A stretch of 64,000 bases of DNA from Puffinus mauretanicus (GCA_023333565.1 JAJKFH010001359.1:682001-746000); one strand, 5' to 3'; counted from the stretch's first letter, positions 39,617 through 52,061 are shown. The notes: a model not told the origin generated them from the sequence alone. Translations and numbers: made by a program.

Positions 39617-42198
39617 ACAATACAACACATGATTTTGCAAAAAAATCTAAAATAATAATAGTACAGAGGTGGAGTGTTGCAGCATTCTTACCCCTATTAC
39701 TGCTACTTTATTAATGCATTTATAAGGACAAAGATTAAATATTTACAAGATTTACTCTGACTTGGTATGCTGATATTAATCACTTTGTCATGTGTTAAGG
39801 TTGGAGCACATATCTATATACACATCTATATCTCTAAAATTCTAATTTACTCTACCCAATTACCTAGTAAATGTAATACATTACATATGAAAAGTTGAAG
39901 TAGGAAAATATGGTGATTGGAAAATCAAAAAGCAGCACTTTCTCCACCAAAGTTGTGCCAGGATCTTCTGCAGATAAGCAGCAGCATTGATCAGTTGTGG
40001 TGTCCTTAACCCTGGGGAACGATGTTGAAATACATCACTTCTGTTCTTATGAAATGTGAGTTGTAACTCACATTTATACCTTCTTGTTATCACCTTTGTG
40101 TTTTTACCATGAGTCATTTTACATATGTTGGATAGCGCTTCTTTTTTCTCTTTGTTATGCCCTAAACCCAGTTCTAGCTAACTCTCAAAGTTACATTCCT
40201 TTAGTAATTGACCATTTGTATTTAGATGCTGGAGGCCTTTGGCTTCATCCTGTGCCTTTTATTTTCAAGGTCCCTAGCATCATCTTGTGCTTATACTCTC
40301 TGGATCCCTACTTTGAGGTGTGGAAAACATGTCATCAGTCTTACTGAAATGCTAATGGCTCTCTGCAAAGATTCAATGTGCTATTTTAGATGATACGCTA
40401 GACTGATGCTCAGCTGGTACAAATCAGTGCAACCGCACTGACTCTGTCAGAGCTTTACTAACTTGAACCAACTGAATATGTGGTCCTCTTTTTAGACATT
40501 ACTCTCTCCCATCGGATGTGCAATTTGGTTAAGTTTTTGTCTAAGAAGTGGTATAATTTTGCACACTTGTACTCACTGAATTTAGCACACTTGTTAGAAT
40601 GAACAACCTCAATTCATTCATAATCCAATCTCAATATAGATTTGTTACTGATTATCTCCTATTTCTTCTGGTTTCCTTACTGCACTGCAAGTGTGAGATT
40701 CACAGTGCTGTATCTTGCCAGTGCCTTTGTCATATTTCTATAGTAATTTTTCATTTTCTGGCAATTATTTCATATTCTGTTTTGGTGGGTGTGCATAGTC
40801 AGAACAGTGATATGACATCTGTAAATACATGGTTTGAAGAGCACTTCCTTGTTTGGACGAATAGTTGGTGTCAGATTGTTTTATGTAGGAGGCCACAGAG
40901 TACCTAGACAAAACTGTTCTCATCCAACCTAGAAAAGTATGGTGCACATTACTGATAACCTTTTATCACTCTGACTTTGAAGATGGTGTTTTATGTTTTT
41001 CTTTGATCAGGGACATTTAATTATAGTAGAGATCCTGTTCTGCTATAGTTAGTTGAAAACCCTTATGTTGAAATGTTGACTTTTCTAAACACTTTAAAAT
41101 CTGCACATTAATTCTCAAATCACCCTGTAAGTTACTGTGCCAGATGGAGAAATAGAGTTAAGGTTTGAATTTATTGGAACAAGGGGCTCCTTAAACACAT
41201 TTCCTTCAAATCAGTATATTTTAACTTTCTTTCAAATTTATTTGTACATCTCTAGGGATCAAATTATCTTGTCATCCTATCTTCCACCCAATTAATTTCT
41301 CTTGCTTGATTTTAGTGCCAACTTTCTTAGGATACTGGGCACTTACTGGAGTAGCTGTTGTCATGATATCCCCTGGTTGAAGCCAGGCAAGACAGAGTTT
41401 TTTGCATATTGAGTTAGAAGAAGAAGTTAACCTCAATTAGCTTAATTGGCACAAATGTTTGTGCTTGAGAATCAGCTCAGGTACAGCTGTCCCTATTGCC
41501 AGTTGGTGACTGCTAAATCAGAGCTGTCCCCAACTCTAGGCAGTGCTTAAGGGCTCCTACAAGTGAAACTCGTACAGTGGCAGGCCAGTGTACCCAATAA
41601 AGTAAGCCCTTCCCATGTGCATTTGAACAGTAAATTATACCCATCATTCATTTGGAAAGCAAGCCAAGTTTTAAAGCGTGTTTTTCATCTCAGTTGCTAT
41701 GTGGTTTTAAAACTAATCTGCCTCAAACTAATGCTGTTCCATAAGTAGAGTCTTTTGAGATTTTCTCCTTGGTTTATAACCTTCCCCCTTTAGTGCGCTT
41801 GTCAGAGATTCAGTATAGTTTATTGCACTCTTACACAGTCCCTGCTGCAGGCTTTGTCTCAAGTCTGCTGGATAGCCATCAGCAGGTCACTTGTACTCCA
41901 GCAACTTGGCTTTTCCTTCTGTTAATGAGAGTACCAAAACTGCTGTAAAATGTCCTGGAGAAAACTGAAGTTTTATTTAACAATGGAATGTTCCCTAATC
42001 TGGTGTGCTACACATCTCCGCAAATCTGTCTGTATTATATCTTTCCTTCTACACTCTGATTTTGTTCTGCTGTACACATGACACTAAATCTGGGAGGATT
42101 GCAAGAAGCTTCAAGTAGCTCCTGACAGGCAGCCATCAGTGCTGATCTAACTCCTGGCATGACATGAAGCTCTGGTTCTTGTATTCCCCAGAAGTCAT
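39617..42198. other. AT-rich stretch between CR1 copies
   Basis: No recognisable element. It contains a 16-bp palindrome atgtaat-ac-attacat at 39871-39886. Open frames at 40599-40907 (+) and 42035-42247 (-) have no supporting splice or motif evidence. Confidence 0.55.
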
Positions 42199-44003
42199 TC
42201 ATAGAATCATTAAGGTTGTAAAAGACCTCTAAGATCATCGAGTCCAACTGTCAACCCAACACCACCATGCCCACTAAACCATGTCCCTAAGCGCCTCATC
42301 TACACGACTATTAAATACTTCCAGGGATGGTGACTCAACCACTTGCCTGGGCAGCCTCTTCCAATGCTTCACCACTCTTTCAGTAAAGAAATTTTTCCTA
42401 ATGTCCAATCTAAACCTCCCTTGGCACAACTTGAAACCATTTCCTCTCATCCTATTGCTACTTACTTGGGAGAAGAGACCAACACCCACCTCGCTACAAC
42501 CTCCTTTCAGGTAGTTGTAGAGAGCAATAAGGTCTCCCCTCAGCCTCCTCTTCTCCAGACTAAACAGTCCCAGTTCCCTCAGCTGCTCCTCATAAGACTT
42601 GTGCTCCAGACCCTTCACCAGCTTCATTGCCCTTCTCTGGACATGCTCCAGCACCTCAATGTCCTTCTTGTAGTGAGGGGCCCAAAACCGAACAGAGTAT
42701 TCGAGGTGTGGCCTCACCAGTGCCGAGTACAGGGGCACGATCACTTCCCTAGTCCTGCTGGCCACACTATTTCTGATACAGGCCAGGGTGCCGTTGGCCT
42801 TCTTGGCCACCTGGGCACACTGCCAGCTCATGTTCAGCAGGCTGTCACCCAGCACCCCCAGGTCCTTTTCCGACAGGCAGCTTTCCAACCACTGTTCCCC
42901 AAGCCTGTAGCATTGCCTGAGGTTGTTGTGGCCGAAGTGCAGGACTGGCACTTGGCCTTGTTAAATGTCATACAATTGACCTTGGCCCATCGATCCAGCC
43001 TGTCCAGGTCCCTCTGCAGCGCCTTCCTACCCTCGAGCAGATCAATACTCCCGCCCAACTTGGTGTCATCTGCAAACTTACTGAGAGCGCACTCCATCCC
43101 CTCATCCAGATCACTGATAAAGATATTGAACAGGACTGGCCCCAAAACTGAGCCCTGGGGAACACCGCTCGTGACCGGCCGCCAACTGGATTTAACTCCA
43201 TTGACCACAACTCTCTGGGCTCGGCCATCTAGCCAATTTTTTAACCCATCGAACAGCACACCTGTCTAAGCTGTGAGCCGCTATCTTCTCTAGGAGAATG
43301 CTGTGGGAGACAGTGTCAAAGACTTTACTGAAGTCCAGGTAGACCCCATCCACAGCCTTTCCTCATCCACTAGGCGGGTCACCTGGTCCTAGAAGGAGAT
43401 CAGGTTGGTCAAGCAGGACTTGCCTTTCATGAACTTGTGCTGGCTGGGCCTGATCCCCTGGTTGTCCTGCACATGCCTTCAGAGTGCCCTCAAGATGAAC
43501 CACTCCATAATCTTCCCCAGTACTGAGGACAGGCTGAGAGGCCTGTAGTTCCCTGGATCCTCCTTCCAGCCCTTCTTGTAGATGGGTGTCACATTGGCAA
43601 GCCTCCAGTCATCCGGGATCTCCCCTGTTAACCAGGACTGCTGATAAATGATGGAGAGTGGCTTGGCAAGCTCCTCCAGCAGCTCCCTCAGTACTCTCGC
43701 ATGGATCCCATCCGGCCCCATAGACTTGTGAGTGTCCAGGTGGTGTAGCAGGTTGTTAACAGCTTCCTCTTGGATTATGGGTTTTTTTTCTGCTTGCCAT
43801 CCCTGAATACCCTGAGGATAACTGGTCTGACTATTAAAGACTGAGGCAAAGAAGGCATTAAATACCTCAGCCTTTTTCTCATCCTTGGTGGCAATATTCC
43901 CCCCTGCATCCAATAAAGGATGGAGATTCTCCTTGGTTCTCTTTTTGTCATTAATATATTTGTGAAAACATTTTTGATGTCTCTTACAACAGTGGCCAGA
44001 TAA
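42199..44003 (-). mobile_element. CR1-d LINE, 5'-truncated, minus strand
   Basis: About 1.8 kb. The 3' end (plus strand tcatagaatcattaaggttgtaaaagacctctaagatcatcgagtccaac) differs from CR1-a/b/c/f and marks another CR1 subfamily. Homology runs 5' through ORF2 to about agtggccaga at 44000. It is very similar to CR1-e, but their outside flanks and 5' end points differ, so they are separate insertions. It carries shared lesions (TAG at 43389-43391, an extra A in the run at 43237-43242, a 1-base loss near 42945) and a private 1-base loss near 43366. Confidence 0.95.
42274..44003 (-). pseudogene. CR1 ORF2 reverse-transcriptase remnant in CR1-d
   Basis: Broken into at least three frames. 43479-44003 gives the linker and early RT blocks: HKYINDKKRTKENLHPLL, KSMGPDGIHARVLRELLEEL and DPGNYRPLSLSSVLGKIMEW. 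42834-43259 gives [20 protein letters not shown] and the catalytic [10 protein letters not shown] at residues 61-70. 42274-42951 gives the C-terminal domain, intact to its end ([14 protein letters not shown] block, [25 protein letters not shown]). The protein would copy the element's RNA at the nicked target; frameshifts and a stop prevent this. Confidence 0.92.
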
Positions 44004-47000
44004 GTCAATGGACTTACCTAGCCCCCTCCAAAAGAGAGGATCAGATACCAAAGGTGTATTTATTACTGCCCTGAAAGCTTCTTAAATAAATGGTTTATCA
44101 ACCTGACACCTTGATATCACTTATCTCCGAAGGAAAATCTCCAGCTTGTATAATGCTTGGCTTTGCCAAAACTCTTAAGCATGATGACACTGAGACAACT
44201 CATAAACTCAGGGCTAAGGATGTGTCAAATGTTGTCTTGGTTCACTTCCCAAGTCCCCTTGTTAGTCTTGGAATCAAGTAAAGGCCACTACAGAGGGTTA
44301 GCATTTGTTACCCAATCTTTTGTTTATCTATATGTTCTTGTATTTCATTACAGTAAATATTCCTAGTACCTCTGCCTTCTGATTAAATAATATTTGTTTT
44401 ATGATTGTCTGAGAATACACAAATGTATTATGTATAATCACATTTGGGAGAACATATCTGAGTTCAAGGGAGTTATTTTTTCCCACAGCAGATGTATAAT
44501 TTAATTAACATTAATGTTAAATCTAGATATCACTTTACCTCTGCTGCACCGCACAGGTAATTACTTTCTGGTTAACTTAAATTCCTTTGTAGTTGCAACA
44601 GTGAAGTTATTCTTAATGTGTCTAGAGTGCTAAGTCTTGTTTGTAGGATTAGTGAATCCTGTGTCTACGTTCTAACATTGGACTGTTTATGAAAATTGTG
44701 TGACTGCCTTTACTGTAAGTACTCTGTTTAAAAACATGAATTCTGTTTAAAATGAATTAAAACATTCAGAGCTAAGGACTTCTGGCTCAATGTTGGACTC
44801 TATGAATGTTTTTGCCTGTCCCTAAACAGGATGTCTACAACTCTAAACACAAGGAATCTCACAGCAGTTTTGGGGAGTTACACTGGAGCTAAGAACAGGT
44901 GTAAGTGTCTCCACAACCAGGTTGGTGTGCATGATAATCCCCAGACATCAATTAAAATCAAATATTTTATCTTTGTGATATTAGAGACTTTTAACAGGAA
45001 TATGTCTGTGCATGCCTTTATGTTATGGTACTGTGTGCTGGAGGGAAAGAAAAGGTTTTTGTGCATCAGTGAGCTTGGTAGGATACTGTGAAGTGTCTTC
45101 CACCTGCTCTGACAGAGGGGAAAGAGGGCTTGTATCTTTGTTGTTAAAGCCCAAACTTTACATGAACTGTCATTTCCTTGTGCACTGATTTAAACAAGAA
45201 CTTCTTGGGCCCCTTCTTTGCCAAGACAACTTGTTAGTTGTGTCTAATTCTGCTTGTTAGTTGAATCTAGCTCTTCTCAAAAGTTAATCTTTCAACTGAC
45301 AAGCTTTGCTGGAATGATGTATTGACAAAAAGCCAGGGACTCTTGCCTGAGAGTGTGGTGTTTTTTTTTTTTTTCTGGTATTCTCAGAAGTGCTTTTGAA
45401 ATGCAGGGCTTCTTTTAAAATACCAGTTGATATGTAAAACCCACAAAATATAAACTTCAAGGTCCAAACTTAGTTTATTCTCTGATAAATCATCCTTTGG
45501 GGAAAATCAATTACAATGCCAGGAGATAGAGTTTAATCATGTCTTTTGAAAGGTCAAATGAAAATGAAAGGTCGTACTCAAATTTATACCCTCTTAGAGA
45601 ATAAATGTTTTGTGTCTAATACTATCTTGGCCCCATACCTCTCTATATATGTATATACCTATACCTATATATATATATTTATGTATATGTATACAAATAC
45701 ACACACATGTACAACAAAAATGCCCTGTTCAATGTATTCTGTCATGGCAACCTGATCTTCAGCTACTCAGATTTATGATTAGTGACATATTGAAGGATAT
45801 ATAGATGCGTTCCTCTGAGGGCATAACAGGATGGCAGATCTGGTGGGAGCCCCTATTTTTTGCCTTAAAAACGCCTGAAATTCTCTTTGAGGAAGAGAAA
45901 AAAGAACAAGGAGGGAAAGCAACCTTAGGGCAGCTTTTTCACAGCAATTACAAATAATGCAAAATAAGTTCTTAACTAAGCCTAAAAGACCTAGATTTAT
46001 CTAAAATTGCTTCTGAGAATCCTTATTTGCTGTAACCCTGCATTGCATTTTGCTGTGGAAATAAATTCTGATATCTCTGTCCTTTACCATGTAATAGAAC
46101 ATAAGGTTGTTCTTAATTGTTGCTGTAGGGGTAGATTTGCAGATTTTCCTCTCAAATTTAAATTTTATCTATTCCCACATGAAAAAAGAAACCATGCTAA
46201 AAAATGTGGGACCTTCACATTTCTTGGTATAAAAATCTCAATATGAGAGTCTTGGTCCTAGTTTTTAATGTCTCCAGTTGCAACTTTATATTGCAGAGAA
46301 TTTTCTTCAGTGCAGGGGTGGCTAGGTGAAATTAAATGGTCTGTTAAGTAGGAAGTCAAATACTAACCATAGTAGTCCCCTGTGGCCTTGAATTTGTGAG
46401 TTCCTTAAAATGTATAGCCTACTATAGACTACTGTGTAGTCTTTGATGAATGTTTACGATGCTTACTGCCCCTGGAAGTTAATCCATTGAAAAATTTGTG
46501 CAGAATGGAGGGGAAAGTTGTGCAACTGATGGTATTCAGGCTCTTGTAGATCTTCAGTCAAAACCCACTTTTTTTTTCTAGACTGCCAATTTCTTAATTT
46601 TAGGAAGCTTCTGAGAGTTTAAATGTTTCATGCCTAAAATTCTGTGTACTTTATTAATGTGACCTGCCACTTGTTCACTTGCTTATTTTTAGTAGTGGAT
46701 ATCTTGTCCTTTATGGGTCTGTGCTAATTAAATTTATGCAAACTTTGCCCTCAGTGCCAATGGGACTGACACTGGAATGAATTCTAAAGTATGTGTATTT
46801 GTATGTGGGTTTTACTACAGAGTTACTGCTTGTACTTGGGAAGAGCATAGGCATCATTTTGAAGTCAGTGTGTTGTCCATAGGCAAGGCATGCCACTTAT
46901 GAATGTTGGTTTTATGAGCTTACTTCTTATTGTATGCATTCTTGTAATTATTCATCTACACTGATTCTCAGACAGGAATGCAGAGTGATTTAGATCCTGT

Positions 47001-48727
47001 TTTCTCGTGGTTTTCTTCCCCTCATGTATCACTGTGCACCAACATGGACTGGTCTAGGAAAGACCTCATGGAGGTGTCTGTCAAATGGCAACATCCTGAG
47101 AAGAGGGTATGATGCTGTGATACATTCAGGGAGGTGTAAGAGATTCGGTTCAGTGAAACCTCAGCAAAATACCAAAGTGCAGTTCAAATGTTTAAAAACT
47201 GTTTTGCTTTGTAATAGCTTCAGTAGTAACTCCATGAGCCCTCTTCTCAAACTTTGGAACAGGAAAGCTCTTGAGCTTTCAGAAGAATCAGCAGACCCTT
47301 TCCTTCTCCCCTGACTCTGAAGATGGGTAGAGCTTCAGAGGAGCAAAGCTAGTATGGTAGGAAGTAGAGAGTCTGAGGGGAATAGAAGGCTGATTTCTTT
47401 TATTGCTAGATTATTTTATTTAACATAAATATTCCCTGACTAATCAGGAGATGATTAAGGCATCCCAGATCACTGAAAAGTTTTGTCACCATTATCATTT
47501 GTAAAACCTAACTGGATATAATTTTACAGAGGAATCTTTTTTTCCTTCACATAAAAAAGAAGCAATAAAGAACTCATCAACTAATCTAGTTAACACTTCA
47601 TATTTCACTCCTATACTGCTCTAGTAATCAGTTATCATTCCATGCTTCATCCTCATGTAACCTAGCCCCTGGGCAAAGAGAAATAATTCATTTCAATTGT
47701 AATCCTCCTGAAAGTAAGTGAACTTGATCCAAAGACTAGTGAAATAATCAAAAAAGCTTCTTTTAGCCTTGATGTGGATTTTGGATTAGACCCTTTTTTG
47801 AGAAAGAAAGTATTTAATCTGATGAATAGACTATCCCTTTTTTACAGCATAGAATGTAAGACAGAACTGAAATAACTTAATAACAATTCCTAAAGAACAT
47901 CAAAGGTCAAGGTTTTCAGAGGTTTTGCTGGGCCAGATTTTCCCTGGACAATTTTCAAAGCTTTATTATTTTTAACACCTTTGCAAATATCCGTAAGTGG
48001 GCTATGCAGTGTCGCTTTTCTTAATTCTCCCAAGTGGAGTTTCTTCCTACCTTTGCTCTCTTGCAGTAACAATCAGAAATGTTAAGTGAAAGGTAAAGGT
48101 GGATATTAAAAAGCTGGCCTGTGGCCAAGTTGAAGTAACATAGCACTTTGGGGAAATAGTGCATGTTGGACACTTTACATGTGCATTAACCACACGAAAG
48201 GAAACAGCTACAGATGTTAAGAGGTTAATTACTGTGAGTGAAACAAACCAGCAAAGATGTTGTTAAATTAGCCTACCTGATTATGTCTCTTGAGCAACTG
48301 AAACACTGATATGGATTGTGGAAAATAATTAAGTTTATTATCAGTCATGGTGAACAATATGCTAATTATTTTAATTATTACATTTAACCCAATGGTATTA
48401 ATTAGATACTTTTTAAAATTCAGTTTTATCACACATTATCATATCAAGAGTCACAGTTTTGTGAATAAAAATGTTAGTCTGTTAAAATGTAAGTTTCACT
48501 TCAGTACTCTGGCCAAGACAGAAGTATGGCAACATGTATCCTATTTCATGAAAGTGGGACTCAGAAGCTAAGCCAGATCCACAAAGAAACTTTGGCAGAA
48601 TCAACATATTTAATTTCAAAGACACGATCCTCTACACTATGGCATAACTGACTCTGCAGATGCCTAAAGCACCTTCCCATTAAGTTCTTAATATGTCTGC
48701 AGTCGTGCCAAGAACTACTTCACATTT
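44004..48727. other. AT-rich stretch between the two CR1 copies
   Basis: About 4.7 kb without a named element except the TA-rich tract at 45641-45712 and a 14-nt T run at 45361-45374. An 81-bp minus-strand block at 47979-48059 has acceptor ttactgcaag and donor aaag|gtgtta, but too little support to call. Confidence 0.55.
45641..45712. repeat. TA-rich microsatellite
   Basis: Imperfect (TA)n with tatacc and tatatg interruptions, passing into acacacaca at the right end. Confidence 0.85.
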
Positions 48728-50446
48728 AGAATCATAGAATCATAAAATCATTAAGGTTGAAAAAGACCTCTAAGATCATCGAGTCCAACCGTCAACCCAA
48801 CACCACCATGCCTACTAAACCATGTCCCTAAGCGCCTCATCTACACGACTATTAAATACTTCCAGGGATGGTGACTCAACCACTTGCCTGGGCAGCCTCT
48901 TCCAATGTTTAACCACACTTTCAGTAAAGAAATTTTTCCTAATGTCCAATCTAAACCTCCTTGGCACAACTTGAGGCCATTTCCTCTCATCCTATTGCTA
49001 CTTACTTGGGAGAAGAGACCAACACCCACCTCGCTACAACCTCCTTTCAGGTAGACGAGCAATAAGGTCTCCTCTCAGCCTCCTCTTCTCCAGACTAAAC
49101 AGTCCCAGTTCCCTCAGCTGCTCCTCATAAGACTTGTGCTCCAGGCCCTTCACCAGCTTCATTGCCCTTCTCTGGACATGCTCCAGCACCTCAATGTCCT
49201 TCTTGTAGTGAGGGGCCCAAAACCGAACAGAGTATTCGAGGTGTGGCCTCACCAGTGCCGAGTACAGGGGCACGATCACTTCCCTAGTCCTGCTGGCCAC
49301 ACTATTTCTGATACAGGCCAGGGTGCCATTGGCCTTCTTGGCCACCTGGGCACACTGCCAGCTCATGTTCAGCCGGCTGTCAACCAGCACCCCCAGGTCC
49401 TTTTCCGACAGGCAGCTTTCCAACCACTGTTCCCCAAGCCTGTAGCATTGCCTGAGGTTGTTGTGGCCGAAGTGCAGGACTGGCACTTGGCCTTGTTAAA
49501 TGTCATACAATTGACCTTGGCCCATCGATCCAGCCTGTCCAGGTCCCTCTGCAGCGCCTTCCTACCCTCGAGCAGATCAATACTCCCGCCCAACTTGGTG
49601 TCATCTGCAAACTTACTGAGAGCGCACTCCATCCCCTCATCCAGATCACTGATAAAGATATTGAACAGGACTGGCCCCAAAACTGAGCCCTGGGGAACAC
49701 CGCTCGTGACCGGCCGCCAACTGGATTTAACTCCATTGACCACAACTCTCTGGGCTCGGCCATCTAGCCAATTTTTTAACCCATCGAACAGCACACCTGT
49801 CTAAGCTGTGAGCCGCTATCTTCTCTAGGAGAATGCTGTGGGAGACAGTGTCAAAGGCTTTACTGAAGTCCAGGTAGACCCCATCCACAGCCTTTCCCTC
49901 ATCCACTAGGCGGGTCACCTGGTCCTAGAAGGAGATCAGGTTGGTCAAGCAGGACTTGCCTTTCATGAACTTGTGCTGGCTGGGCCTGATCCCCTGGTTG
50001 TCCTGCACATGCCTTGAGAGCGCCCTCAAGATGAACCGCTCTATAATCTTCCCCAGTACTGAGGACAGGCTGAGAGGCCTGTAGTTCCCTGGATCCTCCT
50101 TCCAGCCCTTCTTGTAGATGGGGCAAGCCTCCAGTTGTCTGGGACCTCCCCTCTTAACCAGGACTGCTTATAAATGATGGAGAGTGGCTTGGCAAGCTCC
50201 TCCAGCAGCTCCCTCAGTACTCTCGCATGGATCCCATCCGGCCCCATAGACTTGTGAGTGTCCAGGTGGTGTAGCAGGTCGTTAACTGCTTCCTCTTGGA
50301 TTCTGCTCTCTGTCTCTGTCTTCCAGCTCAGGGGGCTGAACACCCTGAGGATAACTGGTCTGACTATTAAAGACTGAGGCAAAGAAGGCATTAAGCACCT
50401 CAACCTTTTCCTCATCCTTGGTGGCAATGTTCCCTCCCTCATCCAA
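48728..50446 (-). mobile_element. CR1-e LINE, 5'-truncated, minus strand
   Basis: A close relative of CR1-d in the same orientation. The 3' end has two tail octamers (agaatcatagaatcataaaatcattaagg). Homology ends at about 50446 (ccctccctcatccaa), some 80 bp short of where CR1-d's copy continues. It shares with CR1-d the TAG (49925-49927), the six-A run (49772-49777) and the 1-base loss near 49480. Private changes include short deletions near 49053 and near 50120 and a 1-base loss near 48959. Confidence 0.95.
48841..50442 (-). pseudogene. CR1 ORF2 reverse-transcriptase remnant in CR1-e
   Basis: Fragments in several frames: 50041-50442 (KSMGPDGIHARVLRELLEEL block), 49727-49918 (VDGVYLDFSKAFDTVSHSIL), 49369-49794 ([20 protein letters not shown] and FADD), 49034-49486 and 48841-49062 (C-terminal domain, broken by a private deletion near 49053). 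The frame breaks at the first three junctions correspond to those in CR1-d. Confidence 0.92.
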
Positions 50447-51454
50447 GAAATTTGCTGGGGATGATTAGCCAGAAACTCAGCCAGTGCCCTGCTTAAATCC
50501 CCATAGAGGTTTCCTTGTGGAGGTTCTCAGACTGCATCTAGTAAAGGATTACAGACTTGAGCTCCAGCTTCTCATTCTTTAATTTGCACCTGAAGGAAGA
50601 ACTGCTACCCTCCCTCCGTATTATGGTGTAGTGGATAGAGGATTTGTCAGGAAATGGGAAATTTGAATTTGTTTTCCTTGTCTGCCAGGACAATTTAAAA
50701 CCATGGCTTTCAGGATAGAACTATATTTAGTAAGGTTTGCTTGATGTTTTGAAGAAAAAAAATGTATGCTCCTGCCCATAGGGTAGGATAGGCCAAACTT
50801 CAAGGAGAAGGTATGATTTCTTGTAGCACTGAGTAAGGTTTTCTTCTCATGTCTCTTACCCTCTGTGCAATCACTTCTGTCAAGAGCCTTTCTTTATTTG
50901 CTAGATTCTAGCAGTTTCCAGCTGTTAGATTTTGGACGTTGTTTGAGGAGTTTAACTCTCCACATAAAGGATACCTCAGTGCCTGACAGAACTTACTGCA
51001 CCTTAGGCTAAGCACCTACAACTGATATAAAGCTGTGACTAGCTCAGGTAGCCTTGAGATCCATTACTAGATATGGCCTGCAGCAATTAGTAAAGGTGGA
51101 ATTTTCTTAGCAAACATGTCAGATTGCTCATTACATAATGAAGATCGTCATGATTACAAGGAGCTAAGATGACCTGTGCATCACTAGCCCTGTTGATTCT
51201 AGCCCCAGCTTCCTCCAGTTGATTTCACAATATGTGTGCTGGAAATTACAGAAAAAGCTCTGTTCTTACTCTGTATCTATCCCTTCTATAAGCCATAAGA
51301 TTTAGCTGACCTTTTCCATTCATGGGTGAGAGGCATCAGCTGTCCATCTCAGATGCATAATTTGTTTTATGTGACATGGGTATATGCATGATAAAAGAAT
51401 CTTAATCTCAGAGGATGAGTCTTTACTAACTGTTGTCTCAACAAAAACTTAGCA
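50447..51454. other. Unassigned flank between CR1-e and CR1-f
   Basis: About 1 kb of single-copy-like sequence. A short phrase, gcatctagtaaagga at about 50535, recalls the CR1-d segment gcatccaataaagga just beyond the CR1-e end point, but nothing after it aligns. I see no gene. Confidence 0.5.
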
Positions 51455-51548
51455 AGGACTAGAGATTTATAAGAAGAAAATTTATAGAAGATCAGGTTCA
51501 AGGCCATCTAAGGAACCTGAAGGTGCACAGGTCCATGGGACCTGATGA

Positions 51549-51553
51549 GATAG
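51549..51553. repeat. Left target-site duplication of the LTR
   Basis: gatag, matching gatac at 52057-52061 with one change. Removing the LTR and one copy restores gatgagatacatcc, the expected CR1 sequence, so the left C-to-G change probably occurred after insertion. Confidence 0.75.
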
Positions 51554-51682
51554 TGTTGTGGTTTAACCCCAGCCAAGTAAATAAACCCCACGCAGCTGCT
51601 CGCTCACCCCCCACTCCGGTGGGATGGGGGAGAGAATCGGGAGGGCACAAGTAGGAAAACTCCCGGGTTGAGATAAAAACAG

Positions 51683-51688
51683 TTTAAT
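51683..51688 (-). promoter_or_regulatory. Possible polyadenylation signal in LTR
   Basis: ATTAAA on the minus strand, about 150 bases after the TATA box in LTR orientation, as expected near the R/U5 boundary. Confidence 0.4.
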
Positions 51689-51837
51689 AATTGAAATAAA
51701 ACGAAGTAGAACAGTAAGAATAACAATGAGAACAACAACAATAACAGAATATACAAAGCAGACGATGCGCAATGCAACTGCTCACCAACCGCCAACCGCG
51801 TGTCACGAACGGGGGGCGAGCCCCCCCATACACCTGG

Positions 51838-51845
51838 TTTTTATA
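51838..51845 (-). promoter_or_regulatory. TATA box of the LTR
   Basis: TATAAAAA on the minus strand, about 210 bases into the LTR, the usual place for the U3 core promoter. A transcript from it would run antisense to CR1-f. Confidence 0.6.
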
Positions 51846-52056
51846 CTGAGCATGATGTCACATGGTATAGAATACCCCATTGACCAGCAGGGTCCACCAC
51901 CCCGGCTGTGCTCCCCCTCCCTGGTGCAAGCATCACCTAGCAACAGCCAAAGCATCAATGGGCCATCAACGCTCCTTTCACACCAAACCCAAAACACAGC
52001 ACATCCCCCAAGCTACTGGGGAGAAAGTTAACCCTGTCCCAGCCGGAACAAGGACA

Positions 52057-52061
52057 GATAC
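52057..52061. repeat. Right target-site duplication of the LTR
   Basis: gatac, partner of gatag at 51549-51553. It is continuous with CR1 sequence to its right. Confidence 0.75.

Larger units (their letters stand above)
51554..52056 (-). mobile_element. Solo LTR of an avian endogenous retrovirus
   Basis: A 503-bp element bounded by TG...CA on its own (minus) strand: it begins tgtccttgttccggctggga (from 52056) and ends ggggttaaaccacaaca (at 51554). It has a TATA box at 51838-51845, a possible ATTAAA signal at 51683-51688, a GC-rich pyrimidine/purine block near 51805-51830 and a near-perfect 5-bp target-site duplication, the size typical of ERVL-like elements. No internal retroviral genes are present, so it is a recombination product (solo LTR). 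I recall similar LTRs with TGTCCTGGTTT...CCACAACA ends in many birds, but cannot name the family. Confidence 0.88.

Noticed and set aside
42343..43269. Long plus-strand open frame of 308 codons (and its partner at 49136-49804)
   Set aside because: It is the antisense shadow of the CR1 reverse transcriptase, whose RT motifs are read on the minus strand.
42199..50446. CR1-d and CR1-e as one segmental duplication
   Set aside because: Sequence outside the elements is unrelated on both sides, and the 5' truncation points differ (about 44003 versus 50446), so independent insertions fit better.
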